64,000 nt of DNA from Oscillospiraceae bacterium (GTDB lineage Bacteria > Bacillota > Clostridia > Oscillospirales > Oscillospiraceae), in contig CAJTGJ010000005.1 of the NCBI GenBank assembly GCA_910575695.1, forward strand, positions 23,993 through 87,992. The letters run 5' to 3'. The translations under genes were made by a program, and so were the position numbers. This document shows positions 50,510 to 59,257 of the stretch, one piece after another. Below the pieces are notes generated by a model that was given only the letters and a program-made list of their open reading frames with translations, made no database searches and was not told the DNA's origin. The stretch's first letter is position 1; each line of letters starts with the position of its first letter.

Positions 50510-51349
50510 TTATTTGCCGCCGGTCATGGCAATGCCTTCAATGAACTGCTTCTGGAAGAACAGATACAGGATGACCATGGGCAGCATAGCCAGCAGGGAA
50601 CCTGCCATCAGCACCGGGAAGTTGGTGCTGAACTGGCCGCGCAGCGTGGCCAGGCCGGAGGACAGGGTCATCATGTTCAGGTCGGAGTTGACCACCAGGG
50701 GCCACATCAGGTCGCTGTAGGCGAACACGGCGGTGAACACGGTGAGCGCCGCCACAGAGGAGCTGGTCAGCGGGAACATCACCTTGTAAAACGCCTGCCA
50801 CTGGTTGCAGCCGTCCAGATAAGCCGCCTCGGCGATCTCATTGGGGATGCCCAGGTACGCCTGGCGCAGGAAGAAGGTGCCGAAGGCGCTGACAATGCCG
50901 GGGAACACCAGGGCCGCGATGGAGTTTGCGATGCCCAGCTTGGCCACCATCTGATACTGGGGGATGATGAAGATCTGGCTGGGGAGCATCATCTGCATGA
51001 GCACGATACCGAACAGGATGTTTTTGCCCTTGAAATTCAGCTTGGCAAAGGCGTAGCCCGCCATGGAGCTGAACAGAACCGCGAAAATCACCCGGAAAAC
51101 AATCATCAAAATGGTATTGATGTACATATTCACGAAGGGCAGGCTGCTGATGGCGTCGGTGAAGTTGCTGAAGACCAACTGCGCAGGGAAAATGGTGGGG
51201 GGAACCCTGACGCTCTCGGTCTGGGTCTTGAGGCTGGTCAGGATCATCCACAGGAAGGGAAAGACCATGATGATGGAGCCGATGATCAGCGCCGTATAGG
51301 TGACGATTTTTGTGCTGCGGCGGGAGCCCTCTAAGGATTTGGTTTTCAT
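50510..51349 (-). CDS. Sugar ABC transporter permease, MalG type
   Basis: The 279-residue protein has six membrane helices. The EAA loop is EIAEAAYLDGCNQWQAFYKV then MFPLTSSSV. GGAGG precedes the ATG. It is 12 nt after the MalF-type permease and feeds the alpha-galactosidase with imported substrate. As in the other importer, the ATPase is absent. Confidence 0.93.
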   Translation of the reverse strand: MKTKSLEGSRRSTKIVTYTALIIGSIIMVFPFLWMILTSLKTQTESVRVPPTIFPAQLVFSNFTDAISSLPFVNMYINTILMIVFRVIFAVLFSSMAGYAFAKLNFKGKNILFGIVLMQMMLPSQIFIIPQYQMVAKLGIANSIAALVFPGIVSAFGTFFLRQAYLGIPNEIAEAAYLDGCNQWQAFYKVMFPLTSSSVAALTVFTAVFAYSDLMWPLVVNSDLNMMTLSSGLATLRGQFSTNFPVLMAGSLLAMLPMVILYLFFQKQFIEGIAMTGGK

Positions 51350-51361
51350 CCCGGCACCTCC

Positions 51362-52249
51362 TTAAATTTCATAGTTGACCCACTTCTTCTGGCCCCAGAA
51401 CTGGAAGACAGTGGCGATGCCGATGAGCAGGACCGTCCACACCGCGATGGCGGAGCCGGAGCCGCGGCTGCCCGCCACGAAGGATTCCCGGTAGAACAGG
51501 TAGATCAGGCTCTGCACATCGGTGAGGGCGGGGTTGGTTTCCTCCACCATCATGTAGATCAGGTCATACACCTTCAGGGAGGCCATCAGGCGCATGATCA
51601 TGGTGACGAACAGGGTGGGGGACACCATGGGCAGGGTGATGGAGAAAAACTGCTTGATCTTGCCCGCGCCGTCGATAGACGCGGCCTCATAGTAGGACTT
51701 GGAAATATTCTGAAGGCCGGACAGCAGCAGCACCGCGTCATAGCCGATGGCGGACCAGATGGCCACCACGGCGCAGGAGACCAGAGCCACGTTGGGATCA
51801 GTGATCCACTTCACGTTGGTGCCGAAGATTTGATTGAGCACGCCGTAGTCAGCGTTGAAGATCCAGCGCCACACCATGGTCACGGCGGCGGGGGCGCACA
51901 CCATGGGCAGGAAGAAGATGGTGCGGAAGCCGCCCTTGAACTTCACCTTGGCGTTGAGCATCACCGCCACCAGCAGGGACAGGAAGATGCCCACAGGCAC
52001 CGTCAGCACACAGAACACCAGGGTGTTGAGGGTCGCCTTCCAGAAATCGGCGTTCTGGAACATATTGATATAGTTGTCCAGGCCGATGAATTTGTAGTGG
52101 CCGAAGCCCAGGTGCTCACAGAAGCTGGCCCAAATCGTCTGGATGAAGGGCCACACGTTCAGCACCACCAGGCCGATGATGGTGGGCGCCACCATCATCC
52201 AGCCCCAGCGCTGCTCGCTCTTTGCTGTCTTGGACATTTTTGTATTCAT
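51362..52249 (-). CDS. Sugar ABC transporter permease, MalF type
   Basis: The 295-residue protein begins MNTKMSKTAKSEQRWGWMMV and has six helices with the EAA loop YYEAASIDGAGKIKQFFSIT then LPMVSP. GGAGGGA lies about 9 nt before ATG 52249; the longer frame overlaps the binding-protein gene and lacks a site. It pairs with the MalG-type permease downstream and is 23 nt after the binding-protein stop. Confidence 0.93.
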   Translation of the reverse strand: MNTKMSKTAKSEQRWGWMMVAPTIIGLVVLNVWPFIQTIWASFCEHLGFGHYKFIGLDNYINMFQNADFWKATLNTLVFCVLTVPVGIFLSLLVAVMLNAKVKFKGGFRTIFFLPMVCAPAAVTMVWRWIFNADYGVLNQIFGTNVKWITDPNVALVSCAVVAIWSAIGYDAVLLLSGLQNISKSYYEAASIDGAGKIKQFFSITLPMVSPTLFVTMIMRLMASLKVYDLIYMMVEETNPALTDVQSLIYLFYRESFVAGSRGSGSAIAVWTVLLIGIATVFQFWGQKKWVNYEI

Positions 52250-52272
52250 AATCGTTCCCTCCTCCCGGTCTG

Positions 52273-53562
52273 TCAGTCCGTTGCCACATAGCTGTCCGCG
52301 ATAGCCTGCATCTTGGCCAGGCTCTCGTCGATATTGGAGCCGTTGTAGACGCGCACCATCTCGTCGGCCACGGTGGACTTCCATTTGCGGCGGGTGGCAT
52401 TGTTGATGTACTGCACCACATCGTCGAACTGGTCATAGCACACCTGTACGTCCAGCATATAATCCAGCGTCTGGAACTGGGTGGTCCAGGAATCCTCCAG
52501 TCCCAGATAGGCGGGGATGGCCGCGCCGGATTCGCCCTGGATGCGCTGGCCCTCCTCGCTGCCGAAGAAGCGAAGCACGTCCTTGACAACCTCCAGGTTC
52601 TTGCCCCGGGCAGCGGTGGCGTAGCACAGGCCGTTGGAGATGGTGGCCCGACCGTCGCCGCTTTCAGGGTCGGGACAGGCCGGCAGGGGCGCGATATCCC
52701 ATTTGCCCACCATGTCGGGGTAATTGAGCATATTGGGCAGCAGGTTCCAGCTTCCCTCAAAGTACATGGAGCCCTGCTCGGCCAGAAAAGCGGTGCCGGG
52801 GGAGGTCTCGGCAAAGTAGGTCTGGGTGGGGCACCAGTCGTTTTTCTGGAGGTCCACGTAATACTTGATGGCGTCCGCGGTGGCGGGCTGTGTGTACCCG
52901 GCCTGGAGGTTGGTCTCCGGGTCCAGGATGTAGCCGCCGTTCTGGTACACGAAGTTCCAATAGCCCAGCTGCTCGTCATTGTAGGCCATGTAGCCGTATT
53001 TGCCGGTGGCGGCGTAGACCTTGGCGGAGGCGTCGGTCAGGTCGTCCCAGGTCCAGGTTTCGTCGGGATAGGCCACCCCAGCGGCGTCGAACATCTCCTT
53101 GTTGTACACCAGCACCACGTTATCCTTGTCCTTCGGCACGCCGTAGATCCGGCCGTCGGTGCCGCTGGCATTGCCGATGGAGATGTCGGAATAATGCTCC
53201 GTCCAGAAATTGGGGTCCTCCTCATCGTAGAGGCCGGTCAGATCGGCAAGAATGCCGAAGTCCGCGTAGTACAGGATCTGGTCCGTGTGCATCCAGAAGA
53301 TGTCGGGCATCGTGTTGCTCTCGCCCGCGGCCTCCAGCTTGGTCCAGTACTCATTCCAGCTGGTGACCTGCACCTCAATGACCACGTTCGGGTCCACCTG
53401 CTGGGTGTAGGCGTCGCACACAGCCTGCATCCCGTCCCGCTGGAACACGTCCCAGATCTGGAACGTCAGGTGCGTTTTGCCGTCCGCAGAGCCGCACCCC
53501 GCCAGGGACAGCAGCAGCGCGGCCGCCAGGGCCGCTGACAGCATTCGGACAATCTTTTTCAT
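52273..53562 (-). CDS. Sugar ABC transporter substrate-binding lipoprotein
   Basis: The 429-residue protein has a lipoprotein signal (MKKIVRMLSAALAAALLLSL then AGCGS). The ABC family 1 fold follows: NTMPDIFWMHTDQILYYADF, GVPKDKDNVVLVYNKEMFD and FLAEQGSMYFEGSWNLLPNM. GAGGAG before ATG 53562 sets the start over GTG 53571. It should bind an alpha-galactoside, inferred from the GH36 gene in the same locus. Confidence 0.92.
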   Translation of the reverse strand: MKKIVRMLSAALAAALLLSLAGCGSADGKTHLTFQIWDVFQRDGMQAVCDAYTQQVDPNVVIEVQVTSWNEYWTKLEAAGESNTMPDIFWMHTDQILYYADFGILADLTGLYDEEDPNFWTEHYSDISIGNASGTDGRIYGVPKDKDNVVLVYNKEMFDAAGVAYPDETWTWDDLTDASAKVYAATGKYGYMAYNDEQLGYWNFVYQNGGYILDPETNLQAGYTQPATADAIKYYVDLQKNDWCPTQTYFAETSPGTAFLAEQGSMYFEGSWNLLPNMLNYPDMVGKWDIAPLPACPDPESGDGRATISNGLCYATAARGKNLEVVKDVLRFFGSEEGQRIQGESGAAIPAYLGLEDSWTTQFQTLDYMLDVQVCYDQFDDVVQYINNATRRKWKSTVADEMVRVYNGSNIDESLAKMQAIADSYVATD

Positions 53563-53597
53563 AAACACCACTCCTCTTCCTTCATTTTCTTGCTTTG

Positions 53598-53616
53598 CGT
53601 TACCGAGCAGGTAACG
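53598..53616. promoter_or_regulatory. Operator-like inverted repeat in the importer leader
   Basis: CGTTACC-GAGCA-GGTAACG is a perfect 7-bp inverted repeat just downstream of the predicted transcription start and 36 bp before the binding-protein start codon. Position and symmetry suit a dimeric repressor site. ATAACG at 53631-53636 resembles one half-site. Confidence 0.6.
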
Positions 53617-53627
53617 TTTGTATTAAA

Positions 53628-53656
53628 ATGATAACGCTCCCTCATTCTGCTGTAAA
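53628..53656 (-). promoter_or_regulatory. Promoter of the alpha-galactoside importer operon
   Basis: On the minus strand TTTACA (53651-53656) and TATCAT (53628-53633) are 17 bp apart, about 66 bp before the start of the binding-protein gene. Confidence 0.6.
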
Positions 53657-54008
53657 TGGATTGCATTTTCAAGAATATACCCGAATGTCGTTAATCACGC
53701 TTTATGTGCAGTTCGCCCAACATCCGGGTATATTGTTGCAAACTTCGTCCGTTTTAACAGATTTTAAGCGGATTTTTTTAGCACTTTTCACAACAGTCTG
53801 GCGGCAGCGCCCCCATTTTCCCCTCCGAATCCGCCGTTTTGCCCCCTTCAACCTGCCTTTATGTTAGTTCCTGGAATTGTCTGGATGGGCACAGCGGCGG
53901 CGTGGAAAATTTTCGATTGAATCATCTGCCCGCATATGATATAGTTAGAACACTCGAAAATCGGCGCCCGGTTTCAAGGCGGGCCAAACCGGGAAAGGAG
54001 CGTATCAC
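53657..54008. other. Divergent intergenic region, no gene seen
   Basis: About 350 bp of AT-richer DNA lie between the importer promoter and the YesL-like gene. No ORF with a ribosome-binding site is present. A TATGAT/GATATA cluster near 53934-53943 may be the -10 of the YesL-like gene, without a clear -35. Confidence 0.45.
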
Positions 54009-54701
54009 GTGTTTTTTAGCAACAATCAGTTCGACCAGGAACCGGAAGGGGACGAGCTCCCGGAGGAAGCCGGCATGAAGCGCTTCTGGCAGATCATCCT
54101 GGACCACTGTGTCGCCATCGTCAAGCTCAATCTGCTGTTTCTGGTGAGCTCCCTGCTGGTGGTCACCATCCCCCCTGCCCTGTTCGCCACCCTCCAGGTC
54201 GTCCATAATATGGTGCGGGACGAGCCCGTCAAGTGCTGGCGGGACTACAAGGCGGCATTCAAGTCCGGCTGGAAGCGTGGATACTGCGCCTTCTTCGCCA
54301 CGATTCTCCCCATACTCGTGGGCGGCTACGGCACCTTCTTCTATCTGCGCAATATGGGGCAGAACTATCTGCTCATCGTCCCCTTTGCCCTGTGCGCCTG
54401 TATGTTCTGGATCATCACGCTGGCCTCCACCTATTTGTACGGCCTCATGACCGCCGGGATGCCCTGGAAGGAGGCCGTCCGCACCGCCCTGTTCCTGGCG
54501 CTGGCCAAGCCCCTGCGGGCGTTCCTGGCGGCGCTGTGCTGGTATGGTCTGCCTGCCGCCGCCATCTTATTCTTCCCGCTGAGCGGCGCTTATTTGCTGT
54601 TGATTGGGATCACCCTCCCACTCCTGCTGGGCAGCTTCTACACCCGGACGGTGCTGAAACAGTTCTGCAGCGGGCCCGAGGAATATAGTCAGGACACTTG
54701 A
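54009..54701 (+). CDS. YesL family (DUF624) membrane protein
   Basis: The 230-residue protein has five to six membrane helices and the YesL pattern: a first helix after KRFWQIILDHCVAIVKLNLL, the basic loop CWRDYKAAFKSGWKRG, and a last helix ending FYTRTVLKQF. The family has no known activity but nearly always sits beside carbohydrate ABC importers and regulators. The start is GTG 54009 with AAAGGAG upstream. It faces away from the alpha-galactoside importer and likely belongs to the same regulon. Confidence 0.85.
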   Translation: MFFSNNQFDQEPEGDELPEEAGMKRFWQIILDHCVAIVKLNLLFLVSSLLVVTIPPALFATLQVVHNMVRDEPVKCWRDYKAAFKSGWKRGYCAFFATILPILVGGYGTFFYLRNMGQNYLLIVPFALCACMFWIITLASTYLYGLMTAGMPWKEAVRTALFLALAKPLRAFLAALCWYGLPAAAILFFPLSGAYLLLIGITLPLLLGSFYTRTVLKQFCSGPEEYSQDT

Positions 54702-54722
54702 TCCCCGGTACCCGATTTTCCA

Positions 54723-54757
54723 GGCGGGCAAAGCCCGCCAGCCCATTAAAATGGGCT
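54723..54757 (+). terminator. Tandem hairpins after the YesL-like gene
   Basis: GGCGGGC-AAA-GCCCGCC (54723-54739) is followed directly by AGCCCAT-TAAA-ATGGGCT (54740-54757) and then GTGTTTTGCC. The second with its T run is the likely terminator. Confidence 0.7.
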
Positions 54758-54811
54758 GTGTTTTGCCTATGAAGTCTACCCCCTGCGGCAACTATAAAAA
54801 AGCCCCTCCAA

Positions 54812-54862
54812 AACCGAACCGCCCCGGATTGTGCGGACAGCACAATCCGGGGCGGTTCGGTT
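54812..54862. terminator. Perfect 23-bp stem between YesL-like gene and recD2
   Basis: Arms 54812-54834 and 54840-54862 are perfect reverse complements (AACCGAACCGCCCCGG plus seven bases) with a GGACA loop. On the minus strand CTTTTTTATAG appears 12 nt after the stem, so it probably ends recD2 transcription. Confidence 0.75.
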
Positions 54863-54993
54863 ATTATCCCACACAGGGGGCCTTTTGTCCATTGTCCGTT
54901 TTTACCGGGGCGTGCAGGCGCGGAGGGGCTTCGTCATATTTGCCGCACGACATATCAAACCACAGCCGCATCCCCCGTTCCTGTGCGTCCATG

Positions 54994-57225
54994 TCAAACC
55001 TCCTGTCCTGTTTCCATCAGCAGCCGGGTGCGCAGAGCGGAATACCGCCTGGTCTGCCGGTCGTTGGCCACCATCTGGGCCATCAGCTCCCCGCTTCCCA
55101 CCAGGATGAACAGTTCCCGGGCCCGGGTGATGGCGGTGTACAGCACCCCCCGGGCCAACAGGGACGGCGGCACGTCGCTGAGCGCCAGGATCACCGCCCG
55201 GTACTCGCTGCCCTGGGCCTTGTGGACGGTGACGGCATAGGCGGGCTCCAGCTCCCCCAGCATTTCCGGCGGATAGGACACCATGCGCCCGTCAAAGGAC
55301 ACCGTGACCCCCCCGGCGTCCACCTCCTGGATGGTGCCGATATCCCCGTTGAACACCCCCATATCCTTGGCCCCGGTGGTAGGGTCCTCCCAGAACAGGT
55401 CATAGTTGTTTTTCACCTGCATCACCCGGTCCCCCTCCCGGAATATATAGGGACCGAAGGCCCGCTCCCCCTTGCCATGGGCGGCTGGGTTCAGCGCCTC
55501 CTGCAAAGCCCGGTTCAGCGCGGCGGTGCCCGCCCCCCGCTTCCGGGTGGGGGTGAGCACCTGGATCTGCTCCGCCGGGATGCCCATGTTCTGGGGCAGA
55601 CGGGTTTTACACAGCTCCACCACCGTGTCCACCGTGCGGGCGACGTCCGTCCGGCCCAGGTAGAAGAAATCCTTTCCCCTGTTCTTCAGCTCCGGCGCCA
55701 TCCCCTGGTTCACCCCGTGGGCGTTCATGACGATGGCGCTCTCCCGGGCCTGCCGGAAGATCTCCGTCAGCGACACCGCGGGCACCACCCCCGAGCGGAG
55801 CAGATGGTCCAGCACGTTCCCCGGCCCCACCGACGGGAGCTGGTCCGGGTCGCCCACCAGCACCAGGCGGCAGTCCGACCGCAGCGCCGCCAGCAGCGCC
55901 GCCATAAGGGACACATCCACCATGGATGTCTCGTCCACGATCACCGCGTCCACCTCCAGGGGGTCGTCCTGGTTCTTGGTGAAGGCAAGCTGTCCGGTGT
56001 AGGGGTCCATCTGCGTCTCCAGCAGGCGGTGGATGGTCAGCGCCTCCGCGCCGCAGGTCTCGCCCATACGCTTGGCGGCACGGCCCGTGGGAGCGGCCAG
56101 GGCCGTTTCCAGCCCCAGCGTCTCAAACAGGGCCAGCACCCCCCGCAGAGAGGTGGTCTTCCCCGTCCCGGGCCCTCCTGTCAGCAGCATCACCTGACGG
56201 CTGGCACACAGCTCCACAGCGGTACGCTGCTGCCGGGCATAGGTGATTCCCTGCTCCCGCTGGATGGCGTCGATCAGCCGGTCCAGCCCGCTGGGGGGAA
56301 CGATCTCCGTGCGGCACATCTCCCCCAGACGCATGGCCACATAGCTCTCCGCTCCGTACAGTCCGGCGGGATAGCAGGCCGTCACTCCGGCGATGTCCTC
56401 ACGCACCACCTCGCCCCGCTCAATGAGGGCGTCCAGGCCCTCGGTCAGGCAGTCCCCCTCCACCCCGATGAGGGAAGCGGTGGCATACAGCAGCTTGTTT
56501 TCCGGCAGGAAGACGTGGCCGTTGTCGGCGTTGTGGTCCAGCTCAAAAATCAGCGCGGACTCTATCCGCTGGGGGTCGTCCCCCGCCACTCCCAGCTCGA
56601 TGGCCAGGGCGTCCACCTGAGCGAAGGGGATCTCCAGCGAGCGGTCCGCCAGCAGATAGGGGTTGTCGCGGACCACCTCCACAGCGTAGTCCCCAAACCG
56701 CTTATACAGCGGCATGGCTGCGGACAGGGGAAGCTTGTGTTCCGACAAAAACTCCGCCAGACGGCGCATCCCCATCTTCTGCTTGAAATCCTCGCCGATG
56801 GCCCGGGCCCGCTTGGGGGATACACCCCGGATCTCGCACAGCTTTTCCGGCTCGTTCTCAATGACCTTCAGGGCGTCCTCCCCGAATTTGTGCACGATCT
56901 GCCGGGCCAGCCCCATGCGGATGCCCTTCACCACCCCGGAGGCCAGGTACTCAAGCACCGCCTTCTCCCCCACCGGCATACGCCGGGTGATGAGCTCCGC
57001 CTTGAACTGCTCGCCGTAGCTGGGGTGTCGGCCCCAGCTGCCCTCCAGCTCCAGCGCCTCACCGGGGGCCACGCCGGGCATACAGCCCACCGCCGTGATC
57101 TCCCCCTTCTCCCCGCAGTCCAGCCGCAGGACCGTATACCCGTTTTCCTCGTTGCGGAACAGCACGGCGGACACCGTGCCCTCCACCTGGTTCTGCCCCG
57201 TCAGCGACGCCAACTCCTCTGCCAT
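54994..57225 (-). CDS. recD2: RecD2-type 5'-3' DNA helicase
   Basis: The 743-residue protein has the long N-terminal region of RecD2, with an OB-like start and helix-hairpin-helix repeats at about 95-200 (IVHKFGEDALKVIENEPEKL, IRGVSPKRARAIGEDF). An SF1B helicase core follows with Walker A GGPGTGKTT (350-358), motif II IVDETSMVDV, VGDPDQLPSVG, and a C-terminal UvrD-like ITRARELFILVG. RecD2 unwinds DNA 5' to 3' and acts in repair and replication-fork restart where no RecBC exists. Confidence 0.95.
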   Translation of the reverse strand: MAEELASLTGQNQVEGTVSAVLFRNEENGYTVLRLDCGEKGEITAVGCMPGVAPGEALELEGSWGRHPSYGEQFKAELITRRMPVGEKAVLEYLASGVVKGIRMGLARQIVHKFGEDALKVIENEPEKLCEIRGVSPKRARAIGEDFKQKMGMRRLAEFLSEHKLPLSAAMPLYKRFGDYAVEVVRDNPYLLADRSLEIPFAQVDALAIELGVAGDDPQRIESALIFELDHNADNGHVFLPENKLLYATASLIGVEGDCLTEGLDALIERGEVVREDIAGVTACYPAGLYGAESYVAMRLGEMCRTEIVPPSGLDRLIDAIQREQGITYARQQRTAVELCASRQVMLLTGGPGTGKTTSLRGVLALFETLGLETALAAPTGRAAKRMGETCGAEALTIHRLLETQMDPYTGQLAFTKNQDDPLEVDAVIVDETSMVDVSLMAALLAALRSDCRLVLVGDPDQLPSVGPGNVLDHLLRSGVVPAVSLTEIFRQARESAIVMNAHGVNQGMAPELKNRGKDFFYLGRTDVARTVDTVVELCKTRLPQNMGIPAEQIQVLTPTRKRGAGTAALNRALQEALNPAAHGKGERAFGPYIFREGDRVMQVKNNYDLFWEDPTTGAKDMGVFNGDIGTIQEVDAGGVTVSFDGRMVSYPPEMLGELEPAYAVTVHKAQGSEYRAVILALSDVPPSLLARGVLYTAITRARELFILVGSGELMAQMVANDRQTRRYSALRTRLLMETGQEV

Positions 57226-57260
57226 AGCAGGCCCCCCAATCCAAACAAACGTTTTACTCT

Positions 57261-57289
57261 ATTATATCAGCCGCCGCCCCGGTTTTCAA
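57261..57289 (-). promoter_or_regulatory. Sigma-A promoter of recD2
   Basis: On the minus strand TTGAAA (57284-57289) and a perfect TATAAT (57261-57266) are 17 bp apart, 35 bp before the start codon. Confidence 0.75.
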
Positions 57290-57305
57290 CCGTTATTTTC
57301 GCGGC

Positions 57306-57341
57306 AAAAAACAGGGCCGGATGGCATTTCATCCAGCCCTG
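57306..57341 (-). terminator. Terminator of the SLH gene
   Basis: CAGGGC-x-GGATG and CATCC-x-GCCCTG arms fold with one mismatch each, followed by TTTTTTGCC on the minus strand, 9 nt after the stop codon. Confidence 0.82.
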
Positions 57342-57350
57342 CCGCGTTGT

Positions 57351-58415
57351 TTACTGCGCCTCCATCCAATCCTGGAACCGGTGGAGCATCGCCGCCACCT
57401 GGGCCCGTTGGGCCCCGTCCTCCGGGAACAGCTTCCCGCCGCTTCCGTTGAGGATGCCCACGCCCACCGCCCAGCTCACGGCGTCCCTGGCCCAGACGGC
57501 CACAGAGCCCGCGTCCGAGAAAGCGGTCAGATCCCCCCGCTGGCCGATGATCTGGCCCGTCTTGACAGCATAGTTATAAAGCATGACGGCGATCTGCTGG
57601 CGGGTGACCACCTGGGCGGGGGCAAACCGGCCGTCCCCGACCCCGTTGACGATGCCCATCTGGGCGCACCAGATGGTGCCCTGGGTGTACCACTGGCCAC
57701 TGGGAATGTCGGTGAATACCGGGGAATACGCCGTCGGGGGCTCCCCCGCCAGACGGTGGAGCACCGTGGTCATCATCCCCCGCTGCATGGTGCCGGCGGG
57801 CCGGAACAGGGTGTCGCTCACCCCCTGGAACAGCCCGTTCTCCACCACAAAGCGCACATCGTCATAATACCACTGTCCGGCGGGCACGTCGGTGAAGGGC
57901 AGCGGGGTGACCACCGCCCCCCCCGTGCCCAGACGCCACTTCCCTTCCGCCATCCACTGGACGTTCTGGGAGGCCGTCACCACCGTGTCGGCTGCGGCAA
58001 GATAGCGGTGCCCCGCCGTCAGCCCGCTGCCGGGGGAAAGCTCCGTCCCGGTGGTGGCGTCCACCAGCACGCCGGAGCTCACCGCCCCGGCCCCGGAGGT
58101 CCAGATCAGCCCCGAACCCGTGGTCAGGGTGATGGTGTCGCCGGACTGGCCCTGCCCCGCCTTAAAGCTGGAGGAGACCGTCCAGCCGTCCGCCGTGGTG
58201 GAGCTCTGCTCCGCCTTATCCACGGCCTCGTTATAGATATACTGGGTATCCTGGGCCACCCATTGGGTTATGTAGGCTTTCAAATCGGTCAGCCAGGCCC
58301 CGTTCAAATAACTCAATGAAACCAGCGGGTCCGATTGGCTCCCCGCCCATACCACAGTGATACACCCCATCAGCGCCAGCGCGGCCAGCGCCCCGGCAAT
58401 CAGTTTTTTCTTCAT
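57351..58415 (-). CDS. Secreted protein with three C-terminal SLH repeats
   Basis: The 354-residue protein has a signal peptide (MKKKLIAGALAALALMG then VVWAG), a short unknown domain to about residue 170, and three SLH repeats at about 180-354. Those are marked by FTDVPAGQWYYDDVRFVVEN, VFTDIPSGQWYTQGTIWCAQ and AGSVAVWARDAVSWAVGVGI. It should be held on the cell wall by the repeats. The ATG overlaps the rex stop by four bases, so it is read from the rex transcript and is translationally coupled to it. Confidence 0.88.
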   Translation of the reverse strand: MKKKLIAGALAALALMGCITVVWAGSQSDPLVSLSYLNGAWLTDLKAYITQWVAQDTQYIYNEAVDKAEQSSTTADGWTVSSSFKAGQGQSGDTITLTTGSGLIWTSGAGAVSSGVLVDATTGTELSPGSGLTAGHRYLAAADTVVTASQNVQWMAEGKWRLGTGGAVVTPLPFTDVPAGQWYYDDVRFVVENGLFQGVSDTLFRPAGTMQRGMMTTVLHRLAGEPPTAYSPVFTDIPSGQWYTQGTIWCAQMGIVNGVGDGRFAPAQVVTRQQIAVMLYNYAVKTGQIIGQRGDLTAFSDAGSVAVWARDAVSWAVGVGILNGSGGKLFPEDGAQRAQVAAMLHRFQDWMEAQ

Positions 58416-59050
58416 ATATGCCCCTCTGAAATCATGTAGCTCAAGGTGAGCAGGCTGTCGGCAAAATGGACGTTTTCCACCTTCACCCCGGGAAGCTCCT
58501 GGGCGGGCAGTTCCACGTTGGTGAAGTTCCAGATCCCCGACACGCCGCAGGCGCACAGCCGCCGGGCCGAATCCAGCGCCACCCGGCCTGGAACGGTAAG
58601 CGCCCCCACACTGGCCGGGCTGTCCCGCAGGAACGCCTCCAGATCGTCCATATGGTAGACGGGCACCCCCGCCACATGGGCGCCCACCAGGACGGGGTTG
58701 ATGTCGAACGCCGCCGTCAGGCGGAAGCCGTTGAGCTCAAAGGGAAAATTTTCAATGAGGGCGCGGCCCAGATTGCCCGCCCCCAAAATGAGGATGGTGT
58801 GGTCCCGGTTCATGCCCAGGATTTCCGCCACCTCGCTGCGCAGGCGCTCCACGTTGTAGCCGTAGCCCTGCTGTCCGAAGCCGCCGAAGCAGGACAGGTC
58901 CTGCCGGATCTGGGAGGCGGTCAGGCTCATGGATTTGGCCAGGGCGCTGGAGGAAATGCGCACCGTCCCTGCCCGGTACAGATCATTCAAATGCCGGTAA
59001 TATCGAGGCAGCCGCCGGATCACGGCGGAAGATATCTTTTCTTTTCTCAT
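58412..59050 (-). CDS. rex: Redox-sensing transcriptional repressor Rex
   Basis: The 212-residue protein has the Rex winged helix (RLPRYYRHLNDL, SSSALAKSMSLTASQIRQDL, CFGGFGQQGYGYNV) and a Rossmann NADH-binding domain (LILGAGNLGRALIENF). It represses fermentation and respiration genes at low NADH/NAD+ ratio and releases DNA when NADH rises. ATG 59050 matches the family start; the longer frame reads through its own promoter region. Co-transcription with an SLH surface protein is unusual. Confidence 0.95.
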   Translation of the reverse strand: MRKEKISSAVIRRLPRYYRHLNDLYRAGTVRISSSALAKSMSLTASQIRQDLSCFGGFGQQGYGYNVERLRSEVAEILGMNRDHTILILGAGNLGRALIENFPFELNGFRLTAAFDINPVLVGAHVAGVPVYHMDDLEAFLRDSPASVGALTVPGRVALDSARRLCACGVSGIWNFTNVELPAQELPGVKVENVHFADSLLTLSYMISEGHI

Positions 59051-59135
59051 CACAAAGCACCCTTCGGGGGGCCGATTCCCGCAGACCCGCGGCCCAGTCC
59101 GGGCCCGTGCGTCAGAATGGGCCAATTTTATGTCT

Positions 59136-59170
59136 TTGTCCATTTTACATAACAATGTTTGGCTTGTCAA
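59136..59170 (-). promoter_or_regulatory. rex promoter with overlapping Rex-like operator
   Basis: On the minus strand a perfect TTGACA (59165-59170) and TAAAAT (59142-59147) are 17 bp apart. A 20-bp element from TTGTTATG to GGACAA (59136-59155) with TTGT and ACAA ends covers the -10, as expected for Rex autoregulation. It is 2 bp longer than the usual 18-bp Rex box. Confidence 0.65.
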
Positions 59171-59208
59171 CCATATTTCCTGAAAAATTTCATTTTTTCA
59201 ATCAAATG

Positions 59209-59232
59209 AAAAGCCCCCCGCCTTTGCGGGGG
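59209..59232 (-). terminator. Terminator of tepA
   Basis: CCCCCGC and GCGGGGG close a 4-base loop; CTTTTCATTT follows on the minus strand, 26 nt after the tepA stop. Confidence 0.75.
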
Positions 59233-59257
59233 ACCTTTTCCACGGGGAGCGGCCCGG

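Noticed and set aside
54751-57573. 940-codon open frame on the plus strand
   Set aside because: It is the antisense shadow of recD2 and has no recognisable domain or start site.
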